In this document: positions 47,098 through 56,656 of the stretch, piece by piece
Position numbering within the stretch: the stretch's first letter is position 1
Layout of the letters: the number at the start of each line of letters is the position of its first letter
Notes under the pieces: model-generated
What the model saw: the letters and a program-made list of their open reading frames with translations, nothing else
The model's database searches: none
Told to the model about the DNA's origin: nothing
Program-made: the position numbers and the translations under genes
Source of the DNA: Microbacterium sp. Nx66
GTDB lineage: Bacteria; Actinomycetota; Actinomycetes; Actinomycetales; Microbacteriaceae
Assembly (NCBI RefSeq): GCF_904066215.1
Contig: NZ_LR880474.1
Coordinates: forward strand, 2,604,001-2,668,000
Reading direction: 5' to 3'
Length of the DNA: 64,000 bases

Positions 47098-49351
47098 GCG
47101 CACGCGACCCGCCCCCGTGCCCGCCGACACCCGCGCACGCTGGCACCGTGACCGGGAGGAGCCGCCGTCCGGTGTCCTCGCTCCGGCGGCCCTCGCCGGC
47201 CTCGCGGCCCTCACGGCGCTGTGGCCGTTCACCGCCGTCATCGCTCCGGGGACCTGGTCGTTCGTCGCGACCGTCGTCATCATCGCGGTCGTGGGGATCG
47301 GCGCGCTCGTGCGTCATCTCCTACGCGGGCGTTCGGAGGGTATCGCCGGGCTGCTCGCCCTTGTGGCGCAGGTCATCGTGGCGGTCGGCGTCCTCACGCT
47401 GCTCCTCGCCGGAGACACCGCGATCGCGGGGGTCGTTCCGACGCCCCGCACCTTCGGCCTGTTCCAGGCCCTCGCATCCGCCGCGGCAGAGGAGATCGTC
47501 TTCGGTTCGGCCCCGCTGGAGGCCTCTCCGGGGCTTGCGGCCGCCCTCGGAGCGGGCTTCGCGGTCGTCGCGATCCTGCTCGATCTCCTGATCGCGAGTC
47601 GCTCCGCCGTGTTCACGACCGTTCTTCTGGGCGTCACCGGTGCGGTGCCCATGATCATCACCCTTGGTGCCCCGAATGTGGCCTGGTTCGCCCTCGCGGC
47701 GGTCGTGGCGCTCCTCGTGTTCCGCTTCACCGCACGTCGGCATCCGGAGTCACCGCGCCGCGCGTCGGCCGGCGTCGCGGTCGCCGTCGGTGCCGCCGCC
47801 GTCGCGACCACCCTCGTCGTGACGCCGCTGCTCCCGGTCGGCTCGACCATCACCGGCACCGGGGTCGGCGTGACCGTCGATGCCTCGCTACGGCTGGGCG
47901 ACGATCTGCGGCAGCCGAGTCCGGTCGAGGTGCTGACCGTGGCCGCGAAGACCGACACCGCCCCGTATCTCCGCCTCACGACGCTCTCCCGGTTCGACGG
48001 CCGCGTCTGGCAGCCGGATCGCGGGGACCTGCAGTCTCAGGTCGACGGCTTCGGGGATCCGGAGTGGGGGGACGACATCACCACCGCGGAGCAGACGACC
48101 TCGATCCGGGTGCTGCGCATGTCGAGCTCCTGGCTCCCGCTGCCGTATCCGGCCACGGAAGTGCAGGGTCTGAGCGCCGCGTGGCGCGTGTCGCCCGAGA
48201 ACCGCACCCTCTTCTCCCGCCGCGCCGATGCGGTCGGCAACGACTACACGGTCACCTCGCTCCGCGTGACGCCGACCTTGGAGCAGATCCGCGCCGCGGA
48301 GGCCGCCCCGCCCCTCGCGGACGCGGAGGACGAGGACGTCGAGCTTCCGGGGATCATCTCCCGGCTGGCGACGGAGGTCACCGCGGACGAGGAGACCGAC
48401 TACGACCGCCTCGTCGCCCTGCAGAACTGGTTCCGGTCGCAGTTCGAGTACTCGCTGGAGACGCCGGTCGACGAGGGGTTCGACGGGACCGGCGCGGACG
48501 CGGTGGCACGATTCCTCGAAGAGCGGTCCGGATACTGCGTGCACTTCGCCGGCTCCTTCGCCCTCATGGCCGAGAGCCTGGGCATGCAGGTGCGCATCGT
48601 GGTGGGCTACCTCCCCGGGGCCCTCACGGACGAGAAGCGCGGAGACGAGTCGATCTTCTCGGTGTCGAGCGATCAGCTGCATTCCTGGCCCGAGGTGCTG
48701 TTCCCCGGGATCGGCTGGGTGCCGTTCGAGCCGACCGCCTCGCTCGGCGTCCCCACGGCCTTCCGGGCGGGCACGACCGCAGGCGGGACCGGCGGAGGCC
48801 CCGCCACTCCTGCGCCGACGACCGCACCGCAGACGGAGGAGACCTCCGGCCCCGAGGTCGATCGGCGGGATGCCGATGCCGGCTCGACGGACTCCGGAGA
48901 GCTGCGCCGGCTGGACCCGATGCCGGTGGTCCTCACCGTGCTCGGCGTCGTGGCGCTCCTCCTCCTTCCCGCGCTCGTCCGGCTCGTCGAGCGGCGCCTC
49001 CGGCTGCGCCGTGCCGCACGCGGAGACGCCGCCGCGGCCTGGGCGGAACTGCGCGACACCCTGATCGATCTCCGGATCGCGGTCTCGGATGCGGACAGTC
49101 CGCGGATGCGGGCCGCCGGGCTCGTCAGGGATGCGGGAGCCGACGAGGCTGCGCTGGGGCGGCTCATCGCGGCGGTGGAGCGCGCCAACTACGCCCGCGC
49201 GTCCGCGGCGGAGGACGACCTCGGCGCGCCGTTGCAGTCCGTGCTCGTCAGTCTCCGCGCGCATGTCGACGGGTCGACGCGGGCACGCGCACTGCTGCTG
49301 CCGCGGTCGCTCTACGCCCCGCGCGGATCAGACGCCCGGCTCCTGGTGTGA
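47084..49351 (+). CDS. Transglutaminase-like membrane protein (TgpA type)
   Basis: The 755-residue protein has about six N-terminal membrane helices, a DUF3488-like region and an extracellular transglutaminase core with the cysteine in RSGYCVHFAGSFALM (about residue 485) and the histidine in QLHSWPEVLFPG (about 533). The third position, usually DPT, reads FEPTAS. A threonine/proline linker leads to a last membrane helix and a cytoplasmic DUF4129-like tail. With MoxR and DUF58 it likely processes or cross-links envelope proteins; the substrate is unknown. Confidence 0.88.
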   Translation: MFRAERTRPAPVPADTRARWHRDREEPPSGVLAPAALAGLAALTALWPFTAVIAPGTWSFVATVVIIAVVGIGALVRHLLRGRSEGIAGLLALVAQVIVAVGVLTLLLAGDTAIAGVVPTPRTFGLFQALASAAAEEIVFGSAPLEASPGLAAALGAGFAVVAILLDLLIASRSAVFTTVLLGVTGAVPMIITLGAPNVAWFALAAVVALLVFRFTARRHPESPRRASAGVAVAVGAAAVATTLVVTPLLPVGSTITGTGVGVTVDASLRLGDDLRQPSPVEVLTVAAKTDTAPYLRLTTLSRFDGRVWQPDRGDLQSQVDGFGDPEWGDDITTAEQTTSIRVLRMSSSWLPLPYPATEVQGLSAAWRVSPENRTLFSRRADAVGNDYTVTSLRVTPTLEQIRAAEAAPPLADAEDEDVELPGIISRLATEVTADEETDYDRLVALQNWFRSQFEYSLETPVDEGFDGTGADAVARFLEERSGYCVHFAGSFALMAESLGMQVRIVVGYLPGALTDEKRGDESIFSVSSDQLHSWPEVLFPGIGWVPFEPTASLGVPTAFRAGTTAGGTGGGPATPAPTTAPQTEETSGPEVDRRDADAGSTDSGELRRLDPMPVVLTVLGVVALLLLPALVRLVERRLRLRRAARGDAAAAWAELRDTLIDLRIAVSDADSPRMRAAGLVRDAGADEAALGRLIAAVERANYARASAAEDDLGAPLQSVLVSLRAHVDGSTRARALLLPRSLYAPRGSDARLLV

Positions 49352-49369
49352 CCGTCGTCGTCGCGCCGC

Positions 49370-50278
49370 TCAGGCCCGCGTCGGCACGGTGGCCGCATGC
49401 GCCGGGCACGCGACGGCCTCGCAGTCCGCGCAGACGACGGACTGCACGCGGCACGACGGGTCAGGGCAGTTGGCGGTGCGCTTGGTCGCCGCGCCGCATC
49501 CCACGCACACACCGATGACCCGCGCGTGGTCCGAGAAGTCGACGGATCCACGCCCGTCGAAGACGTAGAGCGATCCGTCCCAGAGGCCGTCGTCGCCGAA
49601 GGTCTCCCCGTAGCGGACGATGCCGCCCTCCAGCTGATACACCTCGCCGAAGCCGCGGGCGACCATGAGACTCGACAGCACCTCGCAGCGGATGCCGCCG
49701 GTGCAGTACGTGACGACGGGCTTGCCCTTCAGGTCGTCGTAGGTGCCGGAGTCGAGCAGGCGCACGAAGTCCCTGGTGGTCTCCGTATCCGGCACGACGG
49801 CGCCACGGAAGCGTCCGATCTCGGCCTCCAGCGCGTTCCGTCCGTCGAAGAACACGACCTCGTCCCCGCGCTCGGCGACCAGGGCGTGCAGCTGTTCGGG
49901 GGTGAGCCGCGCGCCCCCGCCGACGACGCCGTCCGCGTCGACCCGCAGCTCATCCGGGGCGCCGAACGACACGATCTCGTCGCGCACCTTCACACTCAAC
50001 TTCGGGAAGTCGAGGCTGCGACCCGACGCGTCGAGCCCGGTGCCCTCGCTCCACTTGATGTCGGCGTCGCGGAAGGGCGCATAGGAGCGGAATGACCGCA
50101 CCCATTTCTTCAGCACCGGGAGGTCGCCGCCGAGAGTGCCGTTGATGCCCTGCGACGAGATCAGCAGCCGACCGCGCAGCCCCAACGCCTCGCCGAGATC
50201 GCGCTGCCAGACGCGGATGGCCTCCGGGTCGGCGAGCGGCGTGAACGCGTAGAAGAGGAGGATCTTGGGGGTGGCCAC
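49370..50278 (-). CDS. trhO: tRNA uridine hydroxylase TrhO (rhodanese-related)
   Basis: The 302-residue protein has an N-terminal acylphosphatase-like domain ([20 protein letters not shown]), a rhodanese domain with the cysteine motif [11 protein letters not shown], and a C-terminal cysteine-rich tail ([26 protein letters not shown]) that probably binds zinc. Family members hydroxylate uridine 34 of some tRNAs. It is convergent with the transglutaminase gene. Confidence 0.93.
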   Translation of the reverse strand: MATPKILLFYAFTPLADPEAIRVWQRDLGEALGLRGRLLISSQGINGTLGGDLPVLKKWVRSFRSYAPFRDADIKWSEGTGLDASGRSLDFPKLSVKVRDEIVSFGAPDELRVDADGVVGGGARLTPEQLHALVAERGDEVVFFDGRNALEAEIGRFRGAVVPDTETTRDFVRLLDSGTYDDLKGKPVVTYCTGGIRCEVLSSLMVARGFGEVYQLEGGIVRYGETFGDDGLWDGSLYVFDGRGSVDFSDHARVIGVCVGCGAATKRTANCPDPSCRVQSVVCADCEAVACPAHAATVPTRA

Positions 50279-50307
50279 CCAGGAATCCTACGTCGCCTCC
50301 CGCGGGC

Positions 50308-51039
50308 CTAGGTCACGTCCCGCCGCAGGAACACGGCCGATCCCGCCCCCACGGCGAGGAGGATCCAGCCCGCCGCGATCGGCGCCGCCAGCAGCCCGAG
50401 TCCTCCGCCCGCCGGGATCCCGATGGCGGACCCGTCGAACCGGAAGGCGTCGAGCAGAGCAGGAAGAGGCAGGTAGACGGCGCCGGCGCTCCAGAACATC
50501 GCCACGAGCAGCCCGACCCCCATCGAGAACGCGGTGACGAACAGCGCCGCGAGATGCGCCTGCACGACGATGCCGACCCCCAGGCCCCAGAGGGCGGCGG
50601 CCGCGCCGAGGGCGAGGGCGGCCATGACGGCGGACGGATGCACGGGGATCCCGCCCATCGTGACGAACAGCGCCGCGCGGCCGCCGAGGACGGCCGCGAC
50701 CGCGACGACCGCGCCGCCCAGCGCCGAGGCAGGCATACGGACGACGAGCATCGCCCACCGGGACTCCAGCATCAGTCGCTGCGCGACGACACCGTCCCGC
50801 CGGTCGATCGTGTAGCGGAAGGAACCGTAGACGGCGGCGAGGATGCCGGCGTAGGTCGCGAGCACGGCGTCGAACGGGGCCACCAGTCCTTCCCGCGCCT
50901 CCCGTGGCGCATCGCCGAGCTCCGCCGGGATGCTGGTCGCCAGGGACAGGGACAGCACGAAGGCCGCCAGTGCCATCCCGAGGAGGACGACATCCCCGGC
51001 CGCGCCGCGCGCCTGCGCCCGCAGCGCCCGACCGATCAC
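50308..51039 (-). CDS. ABC transporter permease, daptide cluster (second)
   Basis: The 243-residue protein has about six hydrophobic helices (for example DVVLLGMALAAFVLSLSLA at the start and FVTAFSMGVGLLVAMFWS later). It is a type 2 ABC permease without an ATPase domain. GTG 51039 overlaps the stop of the preceding permease (GTGA). It is the last gene of the daptide operon and presumably forms, with the other permease and the ATPase, an exporter for the mature peptides or an immunity pump. The substrate is inferred only from position. Confidence 0.8.
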   Translation of the reverse strand: MIGRALRAQARGAAGDVVLLGMALAAFVLSLSLATSIPAELGDAPREAREGLVAPFDAVLATYAGILAAVYGSFRYTIDRRDGVVAQRLMLESRWAMLVVRMPASALGGAVVAVAAVLGGRAALFVTMGGIPVHPSAVMAALALGAAAALWGLGVGIVVQAHLAALFVTAFSMGVGLLVAMFWSAGAVYLPLPALLDAFRFDGSAIGIPAGGGLGLLAAPIAAGWILLAVGAGSAVFLRRDVT

Positions 51040-51764
51040 GCGACGCTCCGGCGTCCTCGGACGGCGGCGAGCGCGACGAGACCGATCGCCCACGCCACCC
51101 CGATGCCGAGGGCAGGCACGAAGGCGAGCAGTCGTCCCTGGTACTCCGGCACGCTCAGCGCGGCGATGGCCATCCCGGGTGAGAACCGCGCGATCTCCGG
51201 TGCCGTCCGTAGCAGCGCGAACTCCAGCGCCATCGGGAAGACGAGGACGATGATCGCCGTCGCGTAGTAGTTCCGGGTGATCCAGCCGATCGCCCCGCCG
51301 ATGAGAGCACCGAGGACGACCCCGGCCACGGCCCCGGCGATGATCCGCCATGCCTCGGCGGTGAAGACGAGCGCGAGCCCGTGGCGAGCGAGCAGGAGGG
51401 AGATCGCGAGCGTCCACAGCAGGAAGACGACGCCGGCCAGCGCCAGGGCGATGAGGACGCCGGCGACCAGTTTCCCGCGGAAGGCGCGACGGAACCCGAC
51501 CGCCGTGAGCGTGCGGTCCATGGAGCCGTAGTAGTACTCCCGCGTCACCGGGTAGGCACCGACGAACGCCGCCGAGATGACCGACCACGCGAGCGGCTCC
51601 AGCAGTCGAGCCGTCGCCGCGCCGGGGTCGAGGCCGTCGAGAGCGAAGCGCGAGCCGTCGGAGAAGAGCACGAACGTCGGCATGAGGACGGCGACGAGGT
51701 ACACGGCGAGGATCGACAGCCCGCTCACCGCGCGCAGCAGCTCGCTGCGGATCACGCCGCTCAC
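51036..51764 (-). CDS. ABC transporter permease, daptide cluster (first)
   Basis: This 242-residue membrane protein has about six helices, starting VIRSELLRAVSGLSILAVYL, with YPVTREYYYGSMDRTLTAVG between helices 2 and 3, a motif typical of type 2 exporter permeases. GTG 51764 overlaps the ATPase stop. It is one half of a probable heterodimeric permease with the next gene, coupled by overlap throughout. Confidence 0.82.
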   Translation of the reverse strand: MSGVIRSELLRAVSGLSILAVYLVAVLMPTFVLFSDGSRFALDGLDPGAATARLLEPLAWSVISAAFVGAYPVTREYYYGSMDRTLTAVGFRRAFRGKLVAGVLIALALAGVVFLLWTLAISLLLARHGLALVFTAEAWRIIAGAVAGVVLGALIGGAIGWITRNYYATAIIVLVFPMALEFALLRTAPEIARFSPGMAIAALSVPEYQGRLLAFVPALGIGVAWAIGLVALAAVRGRRSVA

Positions 51765-52483
51765 GCCGGGGCTCCCTCGACGAGGTCGAAGTACCGACTC
51801 TCGAGCGAGTCGGCCCCGCCGGTGACCAGATCGTCCAGCCGTCCGGCGAAGAGCGCCCGACGCTTGATCACGACGACCTCGTCCACGACCTGCTCGAGTT
51901 CGGGGAGCTGATGACTGGAGACGAGGACCGTGCCGCCGCGTTCGGCGAAACCGCGGAGGAACCGGCGCAGCCAGCGGATGCCGTCGGGATCCAGCCCGTT
52001 GGCCGGTTCGTCGAGGATGAGCGTCCGCGGCGCGCCGATCAATGCGGCGGCCAGCCCGAGCCGCTGGGCCATGCCCGTCGAGTACGTCTTCACGCGCCGA
52101 CGCGCATCGGCGGCCAGGCCGACCTCGGTGAGGACCTCGTCGACGCGGTCGCGGGGCGCCCCGGCGGCGAGTCGGCAGATCTCCAGATGCCGTCGCCCCG
52201 AGATGCCCGGCTCGAAGCCGAACCCGTCCATGTGGACGCCGACGTGCGTAGCGGGGTTGTCGAGCGCACCGAACGGCGCCCCGTCGATGAGGGTCTCTCC
52301 GCCGGTCGGGCGCACGAGGCCGACGATCGCGCGCAGCGTCGTCGACTTCCCCGCGCCGTTCGGTCCGAGGAGCCCGACGATCGCTCCGCGGGGCACGGCG
52401 AACGACAGGTCCTCGACGGCGGTGCGGTGTCCGAACCTCTTGGTCAGGCCGCGCACCTCGATGGCGTGCTGATTCATGGTCAT
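51761..52483 (-). CDS. ABC transporter ATP-binding protein, daptide cluster
   Basis: The 240-residue ATPase has the Walker A motif GPNGAGKST at 40-48, signature YSTGMAQRLGLAAAL, Walker B LILDEPANGLDPDG and the switch histidine in SSHQLPELE. It drives export through the two following permeases. The ATG at 52483 overlaps the mpaP stop in ATGA. The reading frame extends far upstream without meaning. Exporters of this three-part type occur in described daptide clusters. Confidence 0.93.
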   Translation of the reverse strand: MTMNQHAIEVRGLTKRFGHRTAVEDLSFAVPRGAIVGLLGPNGAGKSTTLRAIVGLVRPTGGETLIDGAPFGALDNPATHVGVHMDGFGFEPGISGRRHLEICRLAAGAPRDRVDEVLTEVGLAADARRRVKTYSTGMAQRLGLAAALIGAPRTLILDEPANGLDPDGIRWLRRFLRGFAERGGTVLVSSHQLPELEQVVDEVVVIKRRALFAGRLDDLVTGGADSLESRYFDLVEGAPA

Positions 52484-54165
52484 CCTCTCTCCTCCTCGCT
52501 CGTGGGGGTCGCCAGCGGCGAGACGGCCGCCGCCCAGAGCGCATGCCACAGCGGGGTCGTGCCCAGCTCGACCCGCGCCTGTCCGGCTGCCGGCAGGGCG
52601 CTCCTCTCCCCGGTCACCTCGACCTCCGCAACGGCCGTCGCCGCGACAGTCACCCCGGGCACCCTGACCGGGTACAGCGCCTCGATCGGAACCTCGGCCT
52701 CCGCCGCAGGGCGGACCGCGGTCCTCCCCTCGCCCCGGTTCTCGTTCGCGAGGATCCCCCGCGTCGACAGGATGACGCGTGCACCGTCCGGGATGTCTGC
52801 ACCGGCGTCCGCTCCTCCGCGGACCAGGACCACGCGGTCGTCGTCCACCCAGTACCCGAGTGTCGCGGCCGTCGGGACGGGGATGAGGATGCCGGCGGCC
52901 ACCGTGCCGACGGCGAGCGCGGCGGTCACCGCGACGAGACGAGTCCGGGAGACACCGGATCGCCGCACACGGATCAGTGCGCGCACCAGGAGGGCGACGC
53001 CCACCACGACCACGACGCTCTCCAGGGCGAGCACGACGAGGCTCGCCCCCGGCCCGCCTCCGGCGAGCAGCTGTGCGGTCCGCACGACCGCGAACAGCAC
53101 CATCACGACCGGCGCGATCAGACAGCACAGGCCGAACGGCACACTCCACCACCGCTCCAGCGCCTGAGGCTGCCGCGGACCGCCGAACAGGACGCGGGCG
53201 AGGAAGCCCGCGCCGTCGCGGACCGTCCTCCCCCGGAGATTCGGTTCGTCCAGCGCACTCATCAACGCGATGTACCCGTCGAACCGCACGAACGGGATCA
53301 GGTTCACGAGGACGACGACAGTGCAGGAGATCGCGAGGAGCAGCAGCGTCTCGCGGGCCGTCGACGCCGGCAGGCCGAGAGCCGCGAGCATCGCCACCGC
53401 CGCCGCGGTGGCGTGGACGGCCGGACCGGCGAGCGCGATCGCCACACGATGCCGACGGTCGGCGAGCCGCCATCCGTCCGTCACATCGACGAAGAACGCG
53501 GGCGTGAGGTAGAAGAGCATGAACCCGGCGCGTCGGGGCCGACCGCCCAGCCGGGTGAGGGTGAGCCCGTGCGCGGCCTCGTGGAACAGCGTCGCGAGTC
53601 CCAGCGCCACGACGACGACGACGAAGCCGGTGAGCGGTAGGGGGCGCGTGAGCACGTTCCTGAGATCGCCGGCCTGCAGGATCGCGGCGACGGCCCCGGC
53701 GACGAGCACCGCGGCGACGGCCGCGAGGGCTGCTCGGCGCGGGACGGGGACGACCAGCCGGTCCAGGTGCGCGAAGAGGGCGGGCGCACGGAGCGTCGCG
53801 AACTGCAGGGTGAACGGCGGTCGGTAGGCGACGCGGCCGGGTGGTCGGGACGCGCCCCCGGCCAGGAGACCGTTGTCGCGGAAGCGCTCCACCAGTCGCA
53901 GCACGCTCTCGTCGGTCGCCTCCGGCGCGAAGCGTACCCGCAGCGCGGAGACCGGGGTCCGGCCGTCCATCGCCGTCAGCAGGTCGACCACCGCCCGGGA
54001 CAGCCGCGCGGACGGGACACCCTGCACCGTGGCGAGCCACACGGAGCCCTCGCCGGTGGGCTCGAAATCCACGCCGGTCGCCAGAGCGGGACACGTCTCC
54101 GCGGTGAGGGGGTCCCGCCCTCGTCCGCGCTGTCGCCACAGGGACCGGGAATCCGCGGCGGTCAT
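52480..54165 (-). CDS. mpaP: daptide biosynthesis intramembrane metalloprotease MpaP
   Basis: The 561-residue protein has an N-terminal domain, resembling a peptide-binding module (residues 1-110, with LSRAVVDLLTAMDGRTPVSA), and a site-2-protease-like membrane core. HEAAH at 195-199 is the zinc motif and LIPFVRFDGYIALM supplies the second metal-side motif; about ten hydrophobic helices are visible. A C-terminal extracytoplasmic domain follows. In known daptide clusters this protease removes the leader peptide. The ATG at 54165 overlaps the mpaM stop, and its own stop overlaps the ABC ATPase start. Confidence 0.88.
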   Translation of the reverse strand: MTAADSRSLWRQRGRGRDPLTAETCPALATGVDFEPTGEGSVWLATVQGVPSARLSRAVVDLLTAMDGRTPVSALRVRFAPEATDESVLRLVERFRDNGLLAGGASRPPGRVAYRPPFTLQFATLRAPALFAHLDRLVVPVPRRAALAAVAAVLVAGAVAAILQAGDLRNVLTRPLPLTGFVVVVVALGLATLFHEAAHGLTLTRLGGRPRRAGFMLFYLTPAFFVDVTDGWRLADRRHRVAIALAGPAVHATAAAVAMLAALGLPASTARETLLLLAISCTVVVLVNLIPFVRFDGYIALMSALDEPNLRGRTVRDGAGFLARVLFGGPRQPQALERWWSVPFGLCCLIAPVVMVLFAVVRTAQLLAGGGPGASLVVLALESVVVVVGVALLVRALIRVRRSGVSRTRLVAVTAALAVGTVAAGILIPVPTAATLGYWVDDDRVVLVRGGADAGADIPDGARVILSTRGILANENRGEGRTAVRPAAEAEVPIEALYPVRVPGVTVAATAVAEVEVTGERSALPAAGQARVELGTTPLWHALWAAAVSPLATPTSEEERG

Positions 54166-54974
54166 CGCGCACCCCCTCGATCCCCGGAGGGAGACGCCGT
54201 GAGCAGCAGGATCTCCCCGGGGACCGGCGTCCGCACCGGAGAGATCCGGGGGGCCGTGAAGCCGGCCGCGACGAGTTCGTCGGCCAGGATCTCGGGGCTC
54301 AGCACATGCAGACGACTCGTGAGTACCGGCACCTCCGCGCCCGGGGCGATGTCGGCGAGACGGACCCAGTTGACCACCCGTACGGCGCCGTCGTCCTCGA
54401 TCTGCTGCGCGAACAGGTAGGGCTCGTCTCCGGCGCTTCCGGGAACCACGATCTCGCGGTCGGCCGTCACCGCGAGGCGGTCCGCCGACGCTCTGCCCGC
54501 GACGGTGAGGGCGAAGACACCGGTGGAGTCGAGATGACGTCGGACACCCGCGTAGAGACGCGCCCGGCCTTCCCGGTCGAGCACGGTGATGGAGGTCGCC
54601 CCGAGGATGACCAGACCGTACCGCCCATCGAGCGCGAGGTCGCGCATGTCCGCGACGACGCACTCGACCGTCGCGCCGTGCGGAACGGCTCCGCGGAGGC
54701 GCGCGAGCATGTCCGCCGAGAGATCGACCGCCGTGACGTGATGCCCGGAGCGCACGAGCGGCACCGTCAGCCGTCCGCTCCCGGCCGCGAGGTCGAGGAC
54801 GGGACCGGGGACCGCGCGCGCGAGCGCCAGGACCTCCCGGACCTCCGCCCGGTCCGGGCCGACGAGCCGGTCGTAGAAGTCTGTGCCGGCCCCGGCGTAC
54901 AGATCCTGCCCGCGGGCGGTCGCGCCGACCAGGTCGAGCCGTGCCGCCACGGTCTCGGTGATCAGGGATGTCAT
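54162..54974 (-). CDS. mpaM: daptide-type RiPP methyltransferase MpaM
   Basis: The 270-residue class I SAM methyltransferase has the SAM motif GPVLDLAAGSGRLTVPLV (about residues 56-73) and the acidic VTAVDLSADML. In daptides it dimethylates the C-terminal amine to finish the (S)-N2,N2-dimethyl-1,2-propanediamine group. The ATG at 54974 has GGAGAGG about ten bases upstream. It lies directly after the three precursor genes and overlaps mpaP. The specific role is inferred from cluster context and the family. Confidence 0.88.
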   Translation of the reverse strand: MTSLITETVAARLDLVGATARGQDLYAGAGTDFYDRLVGPDRAEVREVLALARAVPGPVLDLAAGSGRLTVPLVRSGHHVTAVDLSADMLARLRGAVPHGATVECVVADMRDLALDGRYGLVILGATSITVLDREGRARLYAGVRRHLDSTGVFALTVAGRASADRLAVTADREIVVPGSAGDEPYLFAQQIEDDGAVRVVNWVRLADIAPGAEVPVLTSRLHVLSPEILADELVAAGFTAPRISPVRTPVPGEILLLTASPSGDRGGAR

Positions 54975-55042
54975 CCGTGCATCGCCTCTCCTCGCAGGGA
55001 TGGTCGGGGGGTGCGGGCGGACGATCCCGCCCGCACCCTCTG

Positions 55043-55162
55043 TCAGGTCGCGATGGCGGCGGCTCCGCCGATGATCGCGATGATGTAGCTCGCGTGCTCC
55101 CACCACTCGAGCGGGGTGTCGATCTGTTCGAGTTCCAGGAACTCCAGCGACGTGGTCTGCAA
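55043..55162 (-). CDS. mpaA1: daptide precursor peptide 1 (39 residues)
   Basis: This very small gene starts at TTG 55162, placed by AGGAGG six bases upstream; no ATG exists in this frame. The peptide begins MQTTSLEFLELEQIDTPLEW and ends in the hydrophobic core SYIIAIIGGAAAIAT. The leader shares the EF-x-ELE-x-D-x-P pattern with the other two precursors, and the last residue is threonine, which daptide enzymes convert to the dimethylamino group. The stop of precursor 2 lies inside the ribosome site, so the genes are translated in series. Confidence 0.87.
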   Translation of the reverse strand: MQTTSLEFLELEQIDTPLEWWEHASYIIAIIGGAAAIAT

Positions 55163-55172
55163 CGTGCACCTC

Positions 55173-55298
55173 CTAGGTCAGAGCGAGAATTCCGATGATC
55201 ACGCCCACGGCGAAGCCGCGGATGTAGTCGTCGGCATCGCCCGGCGCATCCATGGCCTCGAGTTCGGTGAACTCGAGCGCCGGCAGTGCTGCGGTCAT
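55173..55298 (-). CDS. mpaA2: daptide precursor peptide 2 (41 residues)
   Basis: The gene starts at ATG 55298 with GGAAGGAGGG upstream. The leader is MTAALPALEFTELEAMDAPG and the helical core ends GFAVGVIIGILALT. The C-terminal threonine and shared leader identify it as a daptide substrate. It is acidic in the middle (DADDY), unlike the others, so the three products should differ in charge. Confidence 0.9.
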   Translation of the reverse strand: MTAALPALEFTELEAMDAPGDADDYIRGFAVGVIIGILALT

Positions 55299-55342
55299 GC
55301 GTCCCTCCTTCCTCTGTCTGATCCGGATGCGGCCAGGCGGCA

Positions 55343-55477
55343 TCAGGTGGCGGCTGCCGCGCCGATCCCGATGAGGACCAGCGCGCCGATCACGCCCTGG
55401 TAGAAGCTGTCCCAGCTGGGCGCCTCCATCGGGTCGAGCTCCTGGAACCGGATGCTCATCTCCGTGCTGTCGTTCAT
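55343..55477 (-). CDS. mpaA3: daptide precursor peptide 3 (44 residues)
   Basis: The gene starts at ATG 55477, only six bases after the mpaC stop, with GAGGAGGTGAT as ribosome site. The leader has MSIRFQELDPMEAPSW and the core ends GALVLIGIGAAAAT. The final threonine again fits daptide chemistry. It is first of the three precursors in the transcript. Numbering of the three is arbitrary here. Confidence 0.9.
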   Translation of the reverse strand: MNDSTEMSIRFQELDPMEAPSWDSFYQGVIGALVLIGIGAAAAT

Positions 55478-55482
55478 TCACA

Positions 55483-56656
55483 TCACCTCCTCTCGGCCGT
55501 TCGGGGCCGGCGATCGCCGACCGGGGGCGTGCTCCACCGGGAGTCGTGGAGCACGGCGCGGATGTCCGCGGCACGGATTCCGCGCAGCATGGGTCGGTGG
55601 TCTCCCCAGGCGGTCTCGACCGCGGCGGCGACCCGATCGATCTCCCGTGCGCTCGGGCGCGGCGGTGACGGGAGGTCTGCCTGATCGACGAGCGCGGCGA
55701 TGCCGGCGGCCGGCTCGCGGGGTAGCCCGGTCGCGCCCACGACGCCCGTCCAGAACGCCTCGAGGCTGACGCGATCACCCCAGCGGAGATCGCCCGCGCC
55801 GATCCGACGCCAGACCGCGGCGATGACCGCCACGGTGGCTGTCATCTTGCGCGCGCCGAGATGGAAGGCGACCTCGTTCGCGAGATACCAGTGTCGGGCG
55901 CTGTACGGATCGGGTCCGCGGAGCGCCGCCGTGCGCTGGGTGGCGGCACTCAGGCGCGCGAGACGCAGGCGCCCCGCCGCCGATATCGCTTCGCCGGCTG
56001 CGGCCTCGAGGAGAGCGCGGCCGAGCAGCCTCGCGTCGCGCTCCGCTCGCTCCGTCCGCGGGCTCGTCGACGCTCCGGCCACCCGGAGGAAAGCCTCCAG
56101 CGCCCCTTCCCGCACGGCAGCGGGGCTGAGCGTGGCGAGCCGTTCGGGATCGAGGACGGCGTGACGCGGGCGCAGCGGTCGACCGATGAGGAGCCGGGAC
56201 CCGTACCTGTTCCGGAGGATGGCGACGCTGTTCGTCTCCGAGGACGTGCCGAGTGTCGACGGCATCGCGATGATGTCGACGGGCGGAGGCGCGTCGGGCA
56301 GGACCGTGAGCGCTGCCGTCGCCGCGTGCCGGAGGGCGAAGTCGAAGAGGCGTCCGGGGCTGAGCGCGAGGGCCGCGATCTTGCTCGCATCGAGGACGCT
56401 TCCGCCTCCGACGGCCACGATGACCTCGGGCGGGCGCCGGATGATCTCGTCGGCGATCAGGAGGACCCCCGACCTCGTCCACCGCGGAGGCGTCCACCGT
56501 CATCCTCCGCACCTGCTGTGCGGTCGGAAAGGTGTGCGCGACGGCCGCGTCGGCGATCACGAGCGTGTCCCGCCCCGCCGTCAGACGCCCCGTCGTCTCT
56601 CGGGCGCGGGGCCCGTGCCACAGTGTGGGGACGCGGCCGGCGAAGGGCGCGCTCAT
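55483..56656 (-). pseudogene. mpaC: daptide-type dehydrogenase MpaC, frameshifted
   Basis: This is an iron-type alcohol dehydrogenase-like protein of about 390 residues if repaired. The first part (MSAPFAGRVPTLWHG to VDASAVDEVG) and the rest (LLIADEIIRRPPEVIVAVGGGSVLDASK onwards in two pieces) are in different frames. They are separated by a C5 run at 56466-56470 (G5 on the coding strand) where four bases would keep one frame. GGGS is the nucleotide-binding motif. With MpaB it is needed for oxidative decarboxylation of the C-terminal threonine, so a true mutation would block the pathway at its first step. The ATG at 56656 overlaps the mpaD stop. Confidence 0.85.
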
